DNA of 64,000 nt from Varroa destructor (taxonomy: Eukaryota > Arthropoda > Arachnida > Mesostigmata > Varroidae): assembly GCF_002443255.2 (NCBI RefSeq), contig NW_019211455.1, positions 39,599,449 through 39,663,448 on the forward strand, in the 5' to 3' direction. The stretch's first letter is position 1; each line of letters starts with the position of its first letter. A program made the position numbers and the translations under genes. The notes beneath the pieces were generated by a model that was given only the letters and a program-made list of their open reading frames with translations, was not told the origin of the DNA and searched no databases. Below, piece by piece: positions 48,601 through 59,759 of this stretch.

Positions 48601-49533
48601 AAACACCACAATTTTTTATTCCAGCATCCTTATATGGCCTTCGCGGATGCGAAGCGTGTTTAGGTTAACTTAAGTGTGGTTATGGGCCAAAAACGTTTTT
48701 CTTGTGCGTATTGAGTTCGTAAACGACCAGGCTTCGTGTTAAAATTACAAGTACATGCCGAAACATTAGCATACCTGCTCGTTCAACCACTAGGCTGTGA
48801 TTTTGCTGGGGTCAGCCTTGACAATCTTTGTCTTCCGCTGATCTCGTTATTATCACGTAATGTCAATTGATATATAGTCTATCTATGCTGATTGTCCCGC
48901 CAAACTAGCTGTGAAAAATCGTCGAAATTATTAGTAGGTGTTTGTGTTTGTGCAATTGGCATTGCTCCAGGGATTGTGTCTTTACGACAAGTGTAGCCAT
49001 CGTATACAGAAATAGACTAAGAAGAGAACATGTGGTACTGTGCGTACGTGGCCATACCAATTAACGGTGTAAACAAGTAACAATATATATGGACGATGAC
49101 TGATGCGGACACATCTAATTTTGAAAATAAACATGCGAGCGTTAACTGTTGCAACTAAATTTTATTCCTGGCTCTGCTCAAATAAGGCCCAAAATCACAA
49201 TTATAGTCAACTAAACAATCGAATGTGCCGCATGAAATTGCTACGGTTTCAAACAGCGTTAGTTACCTGTACTGTCCTGCGTACATGACGATTAAGCCAC
49301 TGTGTTCTTTGGCTATCCATATGTCTTTTTAGGTCACTGGTCTCGTTCGAGAGCAGCTCCTCATCAAGCGAAATCTCCTTGACAATGCGTGGCCTCTTGT
49401 CGGCAGTTCGTTTGCTTTGCGATGTCGGAGAATGACTATGGAGATAATTGTGGCCTTTATTCCGAGCTTTTCTTAACCGGGTCGTCAAACTACTGTACCT
49501 TTTTGCATGGATCGGCGAAAGGCGAACGCCCAT
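45687..49533 (-). CDS. Five-exon gene, unrecognised protein with Cys/His cluster
   Basis: Proposed exons: 49267-49533, 47858-48291, 47356-47698, 46417-46757 and 45687-46092, giving 596 residues with every join in phase. Donors are CAG|GTAACT, a weak TTC|GTTAAA, CAG|GTATAC and a strong CACAG|GTAAGT. Acceptors include a long pyrimidine tract before base 47698 and TTTTTCAAAG before 46092. The acceptor at 46757 is poor in pyrimidines and least certain. The start ATG has A at -3 and G at +4; a second candidate start is the ATG at 48285. Counted from that second Met, Cys 36, 39, 52, 65, 73 and 76 with His 56, 59, 62, 64 and 70 suggest a zinc-binding fold. Next comes an Ala-rich part (exon 3) and a charged Asp/Glu/Lys tail (exon 5). 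I recognise no family. Confidence 0.72.
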
Positions 49534-52500
49534 GTTTTTGCCAAAAATTTGACCTTATTTTCGAGCTAAGGCCACACACTTTGATAATTGTACTGAACAG
49601 CCTGCACATCGGCGCACATGTATTTTTCACACAAATCAAAGGAACTTTGCTGACTGCTAAGCACTTCCCGTTAAACGCAATTTTTATATTTTGCTGATAA
49701 GCTGGCAGTAAATCTTTGGCTAATTTATGACTCGGCGGGTCTGGCCTGGCTTGTGGCCGACATTATGACGCATGCGTACGTGGACGACGACTCAAGTGAA
49801 TGTCGAAACCATGGACAGTGGGTCGTAAGCTATCTAAATGTTACCTATAGTACTGGGACACTAAGCAAATTCTTCGCAACAGTAAAGTAGCAGATCGTAT
49901 GATATTTATGTGTCATTGAAATTCTCGTGCTCAACTTTGACCTCTTTCAACCGTAGCGTTTCAACTAGTTCAAAGTACTGATTCGTTAGGACTACCCCTG
50001 AGAATTTTCCTAGAAGCATCATACTGGCCACCGCTAAGTGGAATTCATGCAGTCCGTAGTAGTTGGCTATTTGCTCCGTTCAAGCATCGTTTAGTTAGGG
50101 TTTGCCATGGCTGAGTTCATTTTGTGCAAATGCCTTTGTGGCTTACTGTGACTTTCATTGAAGTAATTTCCTCGAGAAAGAATGTGCAGTAGTTACCGTG
50201 AAAAAAAGACCTTGAGAGTGCTGGATTTCTACAGCATAACTAATTATATATAATCAGTTATATCCTCAGGGACTGTGCTGTGTAATGAAATCGTGCTCTT
50301 GGCGATACTGCTTACCTGCGAATGATCTTTCTGCTAGATAACGACTGCTGTGAGCGGAACGCCAATATATGTGGTCACCTATGTCATTGTGAAACCAAAC
50401 TCACGACTGCTCAGAACGCTGAATGTAGATCGGAAGTATTGCGGGTTCCCAAAATAGAACGGTTTGTTCGATTAAAAAGATTGTTGTATAATATCGGATG
50501 TTTGCACCTGGCGATCAATTATATTAATGCATATTATAGTCGCGACACACTAAATCAGGTACTTGAAAATTGCCTTAGACAAGGATATAATAGACAAATC
50601 TATATATAAACAAAAATGTTTGAGCTGAATAAAAATAAGGCCTATTACTGATTTCTTTAAATCTACTGTTATATCAGTAACAGAATTAGTTGTAATGTAA
50701 TATTAAGGTAAAAAGCGTTCGAAGGAAATCGTAAGCGAATGCTACAGATTCCGATTTGGACTATGTTTCGGTTTTATTGCCAGACTCTTGGTTTTCTCGC
50801 CGCCCTTCGAGAGATTTTTCTTCTTAGAACATTTACTGTTTTTGCTTGTTACCTAAAATTACCATCGATACCACCAAGCCGATAACACCATCAATATACT
50901 GACATGATTGATGCTAGGATATTAACGTATTGATATATTCAGGCTGCAGGTCGTTTGCGAGTTGGTTGTCGACAGAGAACCTTAATTAGTTAGACAGTAA
51001 CCTCAGCGTATCGCTATAAGTGTCGCCGACTTTGAAATGTGGCCTGTAAATGTGAAGTTCGTCATGTCGACCATATGACAATAGGTTCTATAATTTGTAT
51101 ACTACTCCTTTCGCATCCCGGGAATAACCTACACACGTGACACCCTGACGTAGCTTATTCCAGACGTAGTTTTTTCTTCCTGCTAGTTTTTAACTTGAAA
51201 CATGCGTTTATCACTTCATTTGAGGTCATGAAGTACCAACTGTTTTCTTACCGAACTTGGGGATCATTTATTTACAGCAACGCTAAACGCGAGGCTGAAC
51301 TATGTCGGCTATTTCGACGCGGGAGAAGAACTGCGAACTCTACGATTTATCATTCTTTTAATACAACGTTGTCCCTAGATCCCTTTCTCATAGATATATA
51401 TAGAAATCTATATAATTTAAATCAAATCCACAATTACGCTGTCCTTGGCGCTTCATAATTGGCAGATAGTATCATAATTGTCTTGCTCCTCAAAACTATA
51501 CATAGTTGCAAAACTGCTTCGTAAAAACGTTCCTGACGTAAGCCCAGTTAGCGGCGCATTGAGCTTCTATTACACTAAAAATAAATACAGCTAGATGAAA
51601 ATTACGGTAATCTGGGAGTGGTATGGTCGCACCTCTTCCAACTTGCAATTGAGATGTTAATGTGCTATTGACATGTGCAACTGTTTTCGTCTACGGGAAC
51701 AAGGTTTTATGCATCGCTGCATATAAAACGGATGTACCTCAACAAAACGAAATTGATCTGAAAATGCGTAACTGATTCGTGTAGCGGTTTCCCCTCAAAC
51801 GTAAACTATTCATCATCGCCTGTAATCGATTTTTCTTTAAAATCTTACTCAATAATTATCTTGAATTAATCTACATTTACGCACGTAATGAGGAAAATAT
51901 ACGTATTTTTGTAAAAATATGTATAATTAACATAACTGAAAGATTTTTTTGTTTCTGTCCTCACGTCGCATTACCGACATCCTCAAATAAAGTATCATGT
52001 ACATGAAGAAATAACTTTATTAATTGCTCTGCAAATACCGTTACGTAACATTTTTAATCAACTCCTGAAAAGTAGCAAAAGTGTACAGGCCATGATAAAA
52101 ATCTAAATTTCTTAATAATTACATTTTGTTACAAAGCATTCTGTAAGAAAATGAGATGTGTGAAATGGCGGACGTGACCGTCCCACAAGAAATTTCACAT
52201 TCAAATAAAGACAGCGACATGCATTACAACACGGACGATTAAACTGACAATTGTCCATAGTTCAAGTCGCAAGCAAATACCGAATAAGGTAGCACCACCA
52301 GAGTAAGGAAGAATCAGTTTTAGGAAAACTTTAACCTTTACGAAATCTGAACTAGTTTCAGAAGAGGAACTTTGTTCTTGGTTCTTTCTTTTTGTTAGGT
52401 TCTCTAGAAGCAATAATAATGGAACTCTTTTGTTAAATAATCAGGATTGTTTTTCGTAATTTTCAGGTAATTTTTTGAAGAGGTTAACTTGGAAATGCCT

Positions 52501-53355
52501 CGTGGAAGAACCTCACCTAAGGGATTATCTGAGGAATGCTTTAAGAAACCTATCAGAACAACTGTGTATCAGAAATATATAGCTTTACTACACAGACCCT
52601 ATGGAAATTAACGCAGCTATTAAATTTCTGGGTTACATATCAGCAGGTCTATTTTTATTCAGATTTTTACTTTATTTTGGGTATTTCGCCATTGAAAGCA
52701 GAAAGTGTTTCAGTCATTTCACTATAATAAAGTGCGAAACGCTGGAAGTTATCTGATCAAAGCTATCGATCCAATTTGCTTGATAAGCATCAAAGAAATC
52801 GAAAGGCAATATCGAACATTGCCTCTTCATTTTCCGTCTGGACTTTTAATTATATTTGAAATAGTGTATAAACAGCAAAAGATAACACTTAGCCGTTGGA
52901 GATCATTTGGAGAAATACAGCTGCTCGGATAGTTAACTTCAAATTTTTGCTAGTATCTATCCAGTAGTATGTTGTAATCTGAGGGTCTTAACTTCTGGTT
53001 AGCTTGTTATTTGAATCAGTTCGGAAATATTCAGGACCTTCATTGATTCGTCGCGACATGTCTTCGCTACAGCTAGATGCTTAATCTTGTAAGTTTCGCG
53101 TTTGCCACAAATAACCTTTCGTCTAGTCGTCGAGTGTGTACGGGATAAAGCTCCCTTATCGAGAAGATCCCGTATCCAATCCTTTCTGCTTCGTTCCGGA
53201 GTGCAACATACATCTCATTTCAAAACAATGCTTCGGTTAATCTTGTTATTAGAACTAGCCCCAGATCAGCCACTCTTGATGATTCATTCTGTAATTCCCT
53301 GGAACTCGACTAACCTCGTAATCCGGTCTCCCGTGATCGTTTTCCAGTTAGGTAG
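49534..53355. other. Intergenic, no supported gene
   Basis: Holds the upstream region of the five-exon gene. Short frames at 50322-50609 and 51195-51458 (plus) and 52705-52932 (plus) are below or at chance length. A 24-base near-palindrome is at 50237-50260. From 51.8 to 52.2 kb the DNA is strongly AT-rich. Nothing else is supported. Confidence 0.4.
50237..50260. repeat. 24-base near-palindrome
   Basis: TAACTAATTATA and TATAATCAGTTA pair except at one symmetric position. The AT-rich core could be a cruciform or just compositional chance. Confidence 0.5.
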
Positions 53356-53397
53356 GCGATCGTGTGTTAATGTTTATTAACATTAATGCACGATCGC
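53356..53397. repeat. Hairpin with 17-base arms and TTTATTAA loop
   Basis: Left arm GCGATCGTGTGTTAATG (53356-53372) and right arm CATTAATGCACGATCGC (53381-53397) pair at 15 of 17 positions around an 8-base loop. The GC-rich outer part (GCGATCG/CGATCGC) is unusual in this AT-rich DNA. It lies 46 bases beyond the stop of the ORF at 53443-53706, so it could sit in that transcript's 3' region. Confidence 0.8.
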
Positions 53398-53442
53398 GAC
53401 ATAGTTTCGAGAAACACATACAAGTACAATACATGTACAAGC

Positions 53443-53706
53443 CTACACTTCTTTAATTACTGTTGCCGCAGGATTTCCTATCAAAAGCTGGGCACATTTT
53501 ATCTTTTTAGGTTTCGTAAGTGCAAACGGATATGGATTACGTCTTAGTTGAGTAAGCCGCGAGGTAGGCCATGTCATAAGACTTCGATTCTGCCCAGATC
53601 GTGCACTCTTTTTTTGCATTTGTTGAACACCTACCGAAAATTTAGCTTGATCCGCCTGACGAAGTCCATAAAGCAGGTCCAAAATCAATTTTGTCTTCAT
53701 ATTCAT
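53443..53706 (-). CDS. Small basic ORF, unrecognised
   Basis: An 87-residue ATG frame (Met-Asn-Met-Lys-Thr) that is rich in Lys, Arg and Gln, with a Leu-rich start (Leu-Ile-Leu-Asp-Leu-Leu) and a Lys-Pro-Lys-Lys-Ile-Lys segment near residue 68 that could act as a nuclear localisation signal. It ends at TAG just before the 53.36 kb hairpin. Its length alone is no evidence. The even composition and its position between hairpins and other minus-strand ORFs make it worth listing. Function unknown. Confidence 0.33.
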   Translation of the reverse strand: MNMKTKLILDLLYGLRQADQAKFSVGVQQMQKKSARSGQNRSLMTWPTSRLTQLRRNPYPFALTKPKKIKCAQLLIGNPAATVIKEV

Positions 53707-54747
53707 CCGCTATTGAGGTTCAAACCAACTGATTGGCTGTAAACGGCCCTAATACAACAATTAAGAAAAGCTGTAAAAAGAGATGCATGCATTAACTGGA
53801 CCTTTATTATAATTAATGTGAAGCGAAAAACAATCTAATTGGATGCAGACAGATAAACGCATACGTCGACAATTCAGTCAAACTGTTTCTTTTGTATTGT
53901 AAATTGATGTATAGAACTTATCCTTGTTTAACCTCGCCATTTGGTCCCACACTCGCTCTTCGGAGGCACTGCACAAAATCGGACTGAAGTTACATTAACA
54001 CCATTTGCTTATAAGGGGGGAACAATCATTATTTACAACTGATTTATATAGCTTAGGTAGTTCAGCGGCATCTCTATGCAAAAATACTATATACCTATCT
54101 CGTCGACAGCCGACCCGGAAAAAATAAAATTCGCTTAAGGATACTCAAAATCGCCAAGCTCGATTATATCTTCATACATTTTTGGGCGGGTACAAATGAT
54201 TCCTCCTTGCTGTCAGCCATATTCAACTACGGCATCCACTTCTTCAGCGGCTTCTTGTCGGATCGGTAGCCGTGAGGTAATTTGTCTATTTCACATTTAT
54301 CCATGGTCGTACCTAATCGTTTCGTAGTTCTGTTTTAGTATAAATCTTAGAAATATATTGATATATCATTAGTAATATAATATTTTTTTCCAGCATAATT
54401 ATATTACACTGGAAAAAACATTTGTCGTTGTAATATATTATAGTGTAGAGCAGTTTTGTTTATTCAACATAGTCAATATTACGCTCATGAACACCATGCG
54501 CAACTCCGTAGTACGTCAATTAACAAAGGCTGACTAAGAGATCTTTACATTGAACGCTCGTATGTACTTTATCCTTGTTCTCGCGAGTTTCAACAGTAGT
54601 TTTTTGTCCACAAAAAACTAAAAATGGAATATCCAGACATCAAAACCCGAAACCGATTTTTGTAATACACCCTTTCGGAAGAAGCAATCTGAGCAGCAGC
54701 TCTGAATTTGCCCGTACGTGTTGGACCATAAGGGTCTAAACACTAGA
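53707..54747. other. Non-coding interval with a hairpin
   Basis: No frame of note. AT-rich, with TATATT tracts near 54.35 kb and the hairpin at 54384-54418. Confidence 0.45.
54384..54418. repeat. 10-base perfect hairpin, T/A-rich
   Basis: TTTTTTCCAG (54384-54393) and CTGGAAAAAA (54409-54418) are exact reverse complements around a 15-base loop, cataattatattaca. Confidence 0.7.
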
Positions 54748-55134
54748 TCAAAGGTTCCTAGGCTCAATCGGAACCAATAAATTTCGTAGTTCATATAAGC
54801 CCTTTATAATATCGTACGAACGTACTGGGGTGAAGTAGGGAATTAACTGCCCCTTCCAAGTCGCTTCGTTGGCCCTGTGATCTGGATTTTTCAAATTCTT
54901 GAGAGGAGCCAGACTTCGAACAATACTGCTTAGCTCGACTTTCCGCTCCACGTGCAGGTTCGATATGAGATTGAGCTGGGAGCTGAGATCGTACAGCGTG
55001 GAAAGTCCTGGGCGTACTAAACCTAACATACCCTTGGATACGTATAGTACCAGTTGTAGGAGCAGTCTCGTATCCAATAATGAGGTATTCATTTTCTTCA
55101 ACTGCGTTACCGACGCGTATGAGTTTTTCGACAT
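54748..55134 (-). CDS. Leucine-rich 128-residue ORF, unrecognised
   Basis: An ATG frame of 128 residues with about 20 percent Leu, mostly helix-prone (Thr-Arg-Leu-Leu-Leu-Gln-Leu-Val-Leu-Tyr-Val). It uses GC-richer third positions at its start (TCG, ACG) and ends at a natural TGA with no strong donor before it, so it may be intronless. It diverges from the ORF at 55313 across 178 bases that contain a compound inverted repeat. No replication-initiator (HUH) motif or helicase motif is visible. Host gene and viral remnant are both open. Confidence 0.38.
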   Translation of the reverse strand: MSKNSYASVTQLKKMNTSLLDTRLLLQLVLYVSKGMLGLVRPGLSTLYDLSSQLNLISNLHVERKVELSSIVRSLAPLKNLKNPDHRANEATWKGQLIPYFTPVRSYDIIKGLYELRNLLVPIEPRNL

Positions 55135-55207
55135 CTTCGGTTAAATAATTGTTGACCGTGAAACATCAGCGGCTGTGTCTTGAGTTTGACATTTGTGACT
55201 GGTAGCG

Positions 55208-55270
55208 GTTGCGTTTTTATACAGCGAAGTGACTGCTTACTATTTATTACCTGTCACTTCGCGACGCAAC
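55208..55270. promoter_or_regulatory. Compound inverted repeat between divergent ORFs
   Basis: Outer arms GTTGCGT (55208-55214) and ACGCAAC (55264-55270) and inner arms GCGAAGTGAC (55224-55233) and GTCACTTCGC (55253-55262) all pair perfectly, with nine bases bulged on the left. The 19-base loop is tgcttactatttattacct. Its ATTTATTAC matches the NANTATTAC origin consensus of circular Rep-encoding ssDNA viruses at all but one position. A replication-origin-like hairpin, an ordinary bidirectional promoter element or a transposon end are all possible. Confidence 0.6.
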
Positions 55271-55302
55271 ATCCTCGCAGGGTGGATGACGGAGGGAGCT
55301 GC

Positions 55303-55310
55303 TATATAAG
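55303..55310 (+). promoter_or_regulatory. TATA box
   Basis: TATATAAG lies only a few bases before the ATG at 55313. A start site about 30 bases downstream would fall after that ATG, so transcripts from this box would favour a later in-frame Met (residue 51, base 55463). Confidence 0.45.
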
Positions 55311-55312
55311 AG

Positions 55313-55741
55313 ATGACGGTGTTCACAGAAACAGCAAGCAATACGACACGTAATAGAGTATTTTTGCCAACGTTAGCAGGACCGAGTGGAACTGGATTCT
55401 TTAAAAATTTTATCTACGCAAATCCGCCGTTTGCATCTACGGCTATTCATAATGCTATTCGTATGGCGAACCGTAGATCAATTATTAAGTATCGTTCAAA
55501 ATATAGTTATGTTAGGAATAAGAGGCGTTATAGAAGGAGGAAAATATGTAATCGAAAAATCATCACTCGAGTTACTCAAGAATATGACGGATCTGTTGGA
55601 AACCCAACAACGTTAGAATTTATGAAGACGTATAATACGCAAGAAGGAGTCCATAAATTTGTGTTCTCAACTAGTAAAAAAGTTGGTTACACTTTAATGT
55701 ATATTTGGCGTATTGTACCTAAAGGATCCGACACTGGATGA
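55313..55741 (+). CDS. ORF with arginine-rich stretch, unrecognised
   Basis: A 142-residue ATG frame. Residues 50-86 contain 17 Arg or Lys out of 37, including runs Arg-Arg-Tyr-Arg-Arg-Arg-Lys, as in nucleic-acid-binding or small-virus capsid N-termini. Residues 23-28 read Gly-Pro-Ser-Gly-Thr-Gly, like a nucleotide-binding P-loop, but the Lys-Ser/Thr that must follow is absent, so no ATPase is claimed. If translation starts at Met 51 the product is 92 residues with the basic part at its N-terminus. A candidate AATAAA lies at 56046-56051. It is divergent from the ORF at 54748-55134. Length is near chance level; context raises it. Confidence 0.4.
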   Translation: MTVFTETASNTTRNRVFLPTLAGPSGTGFFKNFIYANPPFASTAIHNAIRMANRRSIIKYRSKYSYVRNKRRYRRRKICNRKIITRVTQEYDGSVGNPTTLEFMKTYNTQEGVHKFVFSTSKKVGYTLMYIWRIVPKGSDTG

Positions 55742-57869
55742 AATTGCCGGATGAATTCGGAACGATCAGGATCAACAGCGTTTAAAAGCTATCATATAGG
55801 TAGTTCAATACCAACAAACTGCAAGGTAAAAATCGAACACCAACAAACTTAACTTTTTGAAGCTACAATACTTCAAATTACACCTCATATTAATGCCCCC
55901 AATGAGATATCACTGTGTACACACCACATTGCAAAACAATAGGACGCAATTTCAATTTTGACCCCGCCTACTTTGTCCCTATTCTCGTTCAAAATTTTCC
56001 TTGAAACGTTAATTTAATAATATTATAAAATAACAACAAGATAAGAATAAAATGTTAATTGTAATAATGAATAATAAAAAAAAGGGGCAGCATCGGCACT
56101 GGTGGTTTTGCCATCGAGGATTGACTCGTTTACAGGAAATCTATTTTATATAAAACACAATGTTTTTGTCGACGTTTGGCATGAAATTGATGTTTTTTTC
56201 CTCATAATTGTTGTGGCCAACTTCTACATACAAATCAATTACGAGATGCTAACGAAAAAGATTTTGTTATAGTAGACCCTGCTTTAGCTGAGATGCAGCA
56301 GAAGCACAGCGGTTACCAATGGTTTAATGCTATTGAACGTCTGCCACTTTGTTGCCTTTAACTGTACTACAGCCTTTTTCTATAAATATATGTTTTGTTA
56401 GATGACTTAAATGCTGTGATTAAAGTTAAAATATATAGATCGTGAGTGCAACAGGGGTTTTGTAACCCAAGAAACGGAAAGGATGGTCAGCTTAGCGACG
56501 ATCGATCTACCCTACGAATAGGTAGAGAACAGGCTAAGTATTATTGTCTACGACGCATACTGAACAACTTTACCTAGACGCAAATATAGGTCTCCTTTAA
56601 GTGAACTGCAATCACTCATCTCCATTTATTTGCCAGCGACAATACGACAAATCTATTTTTTTTAGTAAAACGTTGCAATTATGTATCTGTTTAAGAAAAT
56701 CGGGTTTCGACGGGTCGTTGCCGCATCCACTCCGGACAGGAATAATCCGTTCGTCCATCTTGTTCGAAGGGAAGTTGTCAACCAAAACATTTTTTACACA
56801 CACTCACTGAAGAGCGAATGATAACGAAATTGCGTATATATAAATTATAAACAAATAGCTATAGAAACGATGTCGGTCGGCACTGTACAGTAACCGGCAA
56901 GGACTAGAAACGAGTTTTCCTGTCAGTCCAATCTCGATCTTTATAGGTATCGCTTTCTAGAAGCTACAGGATTGCAAACACGTAACAGTTGATACGTACA
57001 GGACCAAGTAGTTTTCGTTAGAATAAGTACGGCATTAGCAAATCAGATGAACCAACGTATTGAGAATGGAGAAACGGTTCGTTAGGGTCATAACTGTAGT
57101 AACATTACGTCAGAGCAGAGAAGCTTCTGAGATGCTTACGAGAAACAACGGAAGGGATTAGAACGATAATTAACTGTTGTAATTATGCCAACCAGATCCA
57201 TGATAACCAGATAACTAAACTGGAGTGAAAAAAAGATTGGGCGTATTACTAATCAAATTCTTCATCAGCGCAAACAGTCTGATAGATCGTATGAATATTA
57301 GTTAGGAAAAAAACCAAATGCTTTATTATGCTTCAATAATGTAACGATAGCGATCATTAGACTAACACGACATTAACAAATCATAATAACAAAATTGATT
57401 TCCAACTTAAGTTATTATGTGTAACTCGATTTTCAATGGTTAGGGGGTGATAACCAGCGGTTTATAGATAAGTTGAATCCACCTCGCTGACCAGAGCGGT
57501 ATGCTCCCTTCATAACTAGCTATCTCTTCTACTGTAGGATGGGGGAAGCCCACAAAACATCATAGTCCCCTTCGTTATACACCAATGACCCCTTTGGGAG
57601 CTCTCGAGTCGAACATGCGCATACTAAAGTAGACTAAGATAAAAATAGATATCAATAAAGGATGCAATACATAAGCTTACAAAAATTCTTGCCAAGGACC
57701 GACAGAACAGCGCAGGGTAGTGTCCTAGGTGAGAGACCAGCGGCCAGTGTATTAGTGGAATGCAGATATAGCCGAAGCCTGAAGCAAACGTATAGGCTTA
57801 CACTACTTGGCACCAAAAGACGTACCTAACTTAAGAGAAGATAGCAGCAGAAAGAGACAGACGAAAGGG
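55742..57869. other. Intergenic, no supported gene
   Basis: Downstream region of the 55.3 kb ORF, with a possible polyadenylation signal AATAAA at 56046. The overlapping frames at 56601-56810 (plus) and 56612-56803 (minus) are shadows of each other and short. Nothing further seen. Confidence 0.4.
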
Positions 57870-58351
57870 TTATGAATTAGGAGAAAAAGAAATTACAGGA
57901 TCTCGAGATTCTAAAGCAAACGACCATGTGGAAACCGATAGAAAAGGCCGAAATGAACTGATATGACTTGTTCTCCAGCTATCTCGTCGATATATATAAC
58001 ACTTCTTCGCAAGCTTGGCCGCCTCTACGCAAGTAAGACCGTGAAACTCCGTAGGCATCTTTTTCCAAGTTTACTTGTCTGCCTTCACCTTTCCTCAAGA
58101 CCTTTTGCGATACTAGTCCCCAACCAGGTAGTACTTGTATATACGCATATACTTCCCAGTAGTCTACGTGCATTAGCAACATAAATTCCAACGGAAACCT
58201 CAAGGCTACATATGCCAGTCAACCTGTCAATAATTCTCCGCTTGACTCCATCACCTGAGCTCAAGCGTCGTTTGCCATTCGAATTCCGAGGTTTCATTTG
58301 ATCTTCTTTCATAATGGTTTTCTTCTTATATAGTTCACAGTTCCTTACCAA
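57870..58351 (-). other. Cluster of overlapping minus-strand open frames
   Basis: Three minus-strand frames succeed one another: 58085-58351 (ATG start, basic, Lys-Arg-Arg-Leu-Ser-Ser-Gly-Asp-Gly-Val-Lys-Arg-Arg), 57979-58203 and 57870-58058 (Met-Pro-Thr-Glu-Phe-His-Gly). A GAAAG|GTGAAG donor-like site closes the first. This could be two exons or a frame-broken gene remnant, but no family is recognised and each part is at chance length. Confidence 0.22.
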
Positions 58352-59510
58352 TCCTTAAGTGAGTTTTTCTAAACTTCTATTCATTGAAGAGCGTCACCAA
58401 ATAGCAGGTTGTCCTTTTCCGTTACCCCGTTCGCAAGGTTTTCTAGTTCCTTTGTTGTTTTTGTAAATTAGAATATTGTGGCAAGGACTCAGCCTTTATG
58501 GACGTCGTTGCGGCCACGTAGTTGTAGCCGGTCCTATGGTTATTTTTTGTTACCACCATGTGCATCGTCGCAATTATAGATCTGTTTTATAGAGCTATGA
58601 TTAGCTTATTCCCAGCTCTACAGTCTTTTTGTTGAGGTGTTTGGGAGTGTCCGGAACATTTTTCATATTCCTAATTCACTTTCCTGATGACCTCGATTCC
58701 ACACTGTACCGCGTGGGGAACAGCCAGAAGACAATGACCTTCAAATTACATTAAGGAACCTACAAGTTCCAATGAAAAGGGCGATTCCAGCCTATAACTC
58801 AAGTTATCTAGATGTCACCCGGAGTCATCTGGCGCATAGCCTTCAGATAGGCTACCTTAAGCGGCCTTTGATGTACCTTGCCTGCCTTTTGCAATCGCTA
58901 TATAGTCCCTGAATTATTATTTACTAAAACTAGGTATTCTCCCTAAGTTCTCCGTCCTATCAGCTGTTGTCACACGGTTCATGCACGCACTAGTGGTTTT
59001 GGGCACATTTATCAAAGAGTTACGTACAATTTTTGGTAAAAGGAATTGCCTAAAGACGTGACTCGATTAATATCGATTTACGCGCCCGAAGTGGATCTCC
59101 ATCTCAGTTTGTATTTTCTTGACATCGATTACCCTGATGAACGAGAAGAATCAAATCATACTCACTTTTAGCTTCAATCTTGAAAATATGATTTCTGTGA
59201 AGCCTTTAGTCTGATCTTCCCGTTAGGCATCTTCAATTAGTAATTGCCAACCATCCTTTGCCCACCATCCAATTTCGTTTCAGACGGATCCTGAAGCCTA
59301 CAAAAACACCTCTATGCAGCACGCTGTTTTCCGCCAGTCAAAATTGAAGATCAAAAGATCCTTTCGCCTATCATCAAGTCCGCTAAAACCGAACAATCCA
59401 GATTGACCATAATCAAGTACTTTCCATGATCACAGCAATATGATTCTTTTTCTTTGCGGTCCCGAGATTTAGTTACCTCTTCCATAACCCTCAATCTCCA
59501 CGTTTATTTC
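58352..59510. other. Intergenic, possible outer part of fold-back element
   Basis: No gene. The last about 80 bases show weaker complementarity to 59760-59840 (for example CACAGC and TTTAGTT matches), so the inverted repeat may extend beyond the limits given for it. Confidence 0.4.
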
Positions 59511-59759
59511 AGATAGCTGGCACGTTATGAGAACTAAAAGACCATAAGGGATAAAGTCTGAAGATGAAAACGTCGCTAAATGTACATATCAAAGGAATAC
59601 AGTAAGTAGTTAATGATTATTGAGAAGAATTCAGCTCTCTACCGGTATCATTAACTATTTATTGCATTTCTTTGCCGTACATTTAGCGGCGCCTTGATTT
59701 TCAGACTTTGAGTTACATATCCTTCATGGTTTTCTAGTTCCCATAGCGTTCCAACTATC
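59511..59759. repeat. Long imperfect inverted repeat (fold-back)
   Basis: The left arm (about 59511-59617) and right arm (about 59647-59759) are imperfect reverse complements around a 29-base loop. Clear paired blocks are GTTAATGAT with ATCATTAAC, CGCTAAATGTAC with GTACATTTAGCG, AAAGTCTGA with TCAGACTTT, and GAACTA with TAGTTC. Indels are few, the largest about nine bases. The arms have no long open frame. This resembles a fold-back MITE or a long hairpin RNA locus; I saw no target-site duplication. Confidence 0.85.

Noticed and set aside
55379..55396. Gly-Pro-Ser-Gly-Thr-Gly as a Walker A ATPase motif
   Set aside because: The essential Lys and Ser/Thr do not follow and no Walker B partner is visible.
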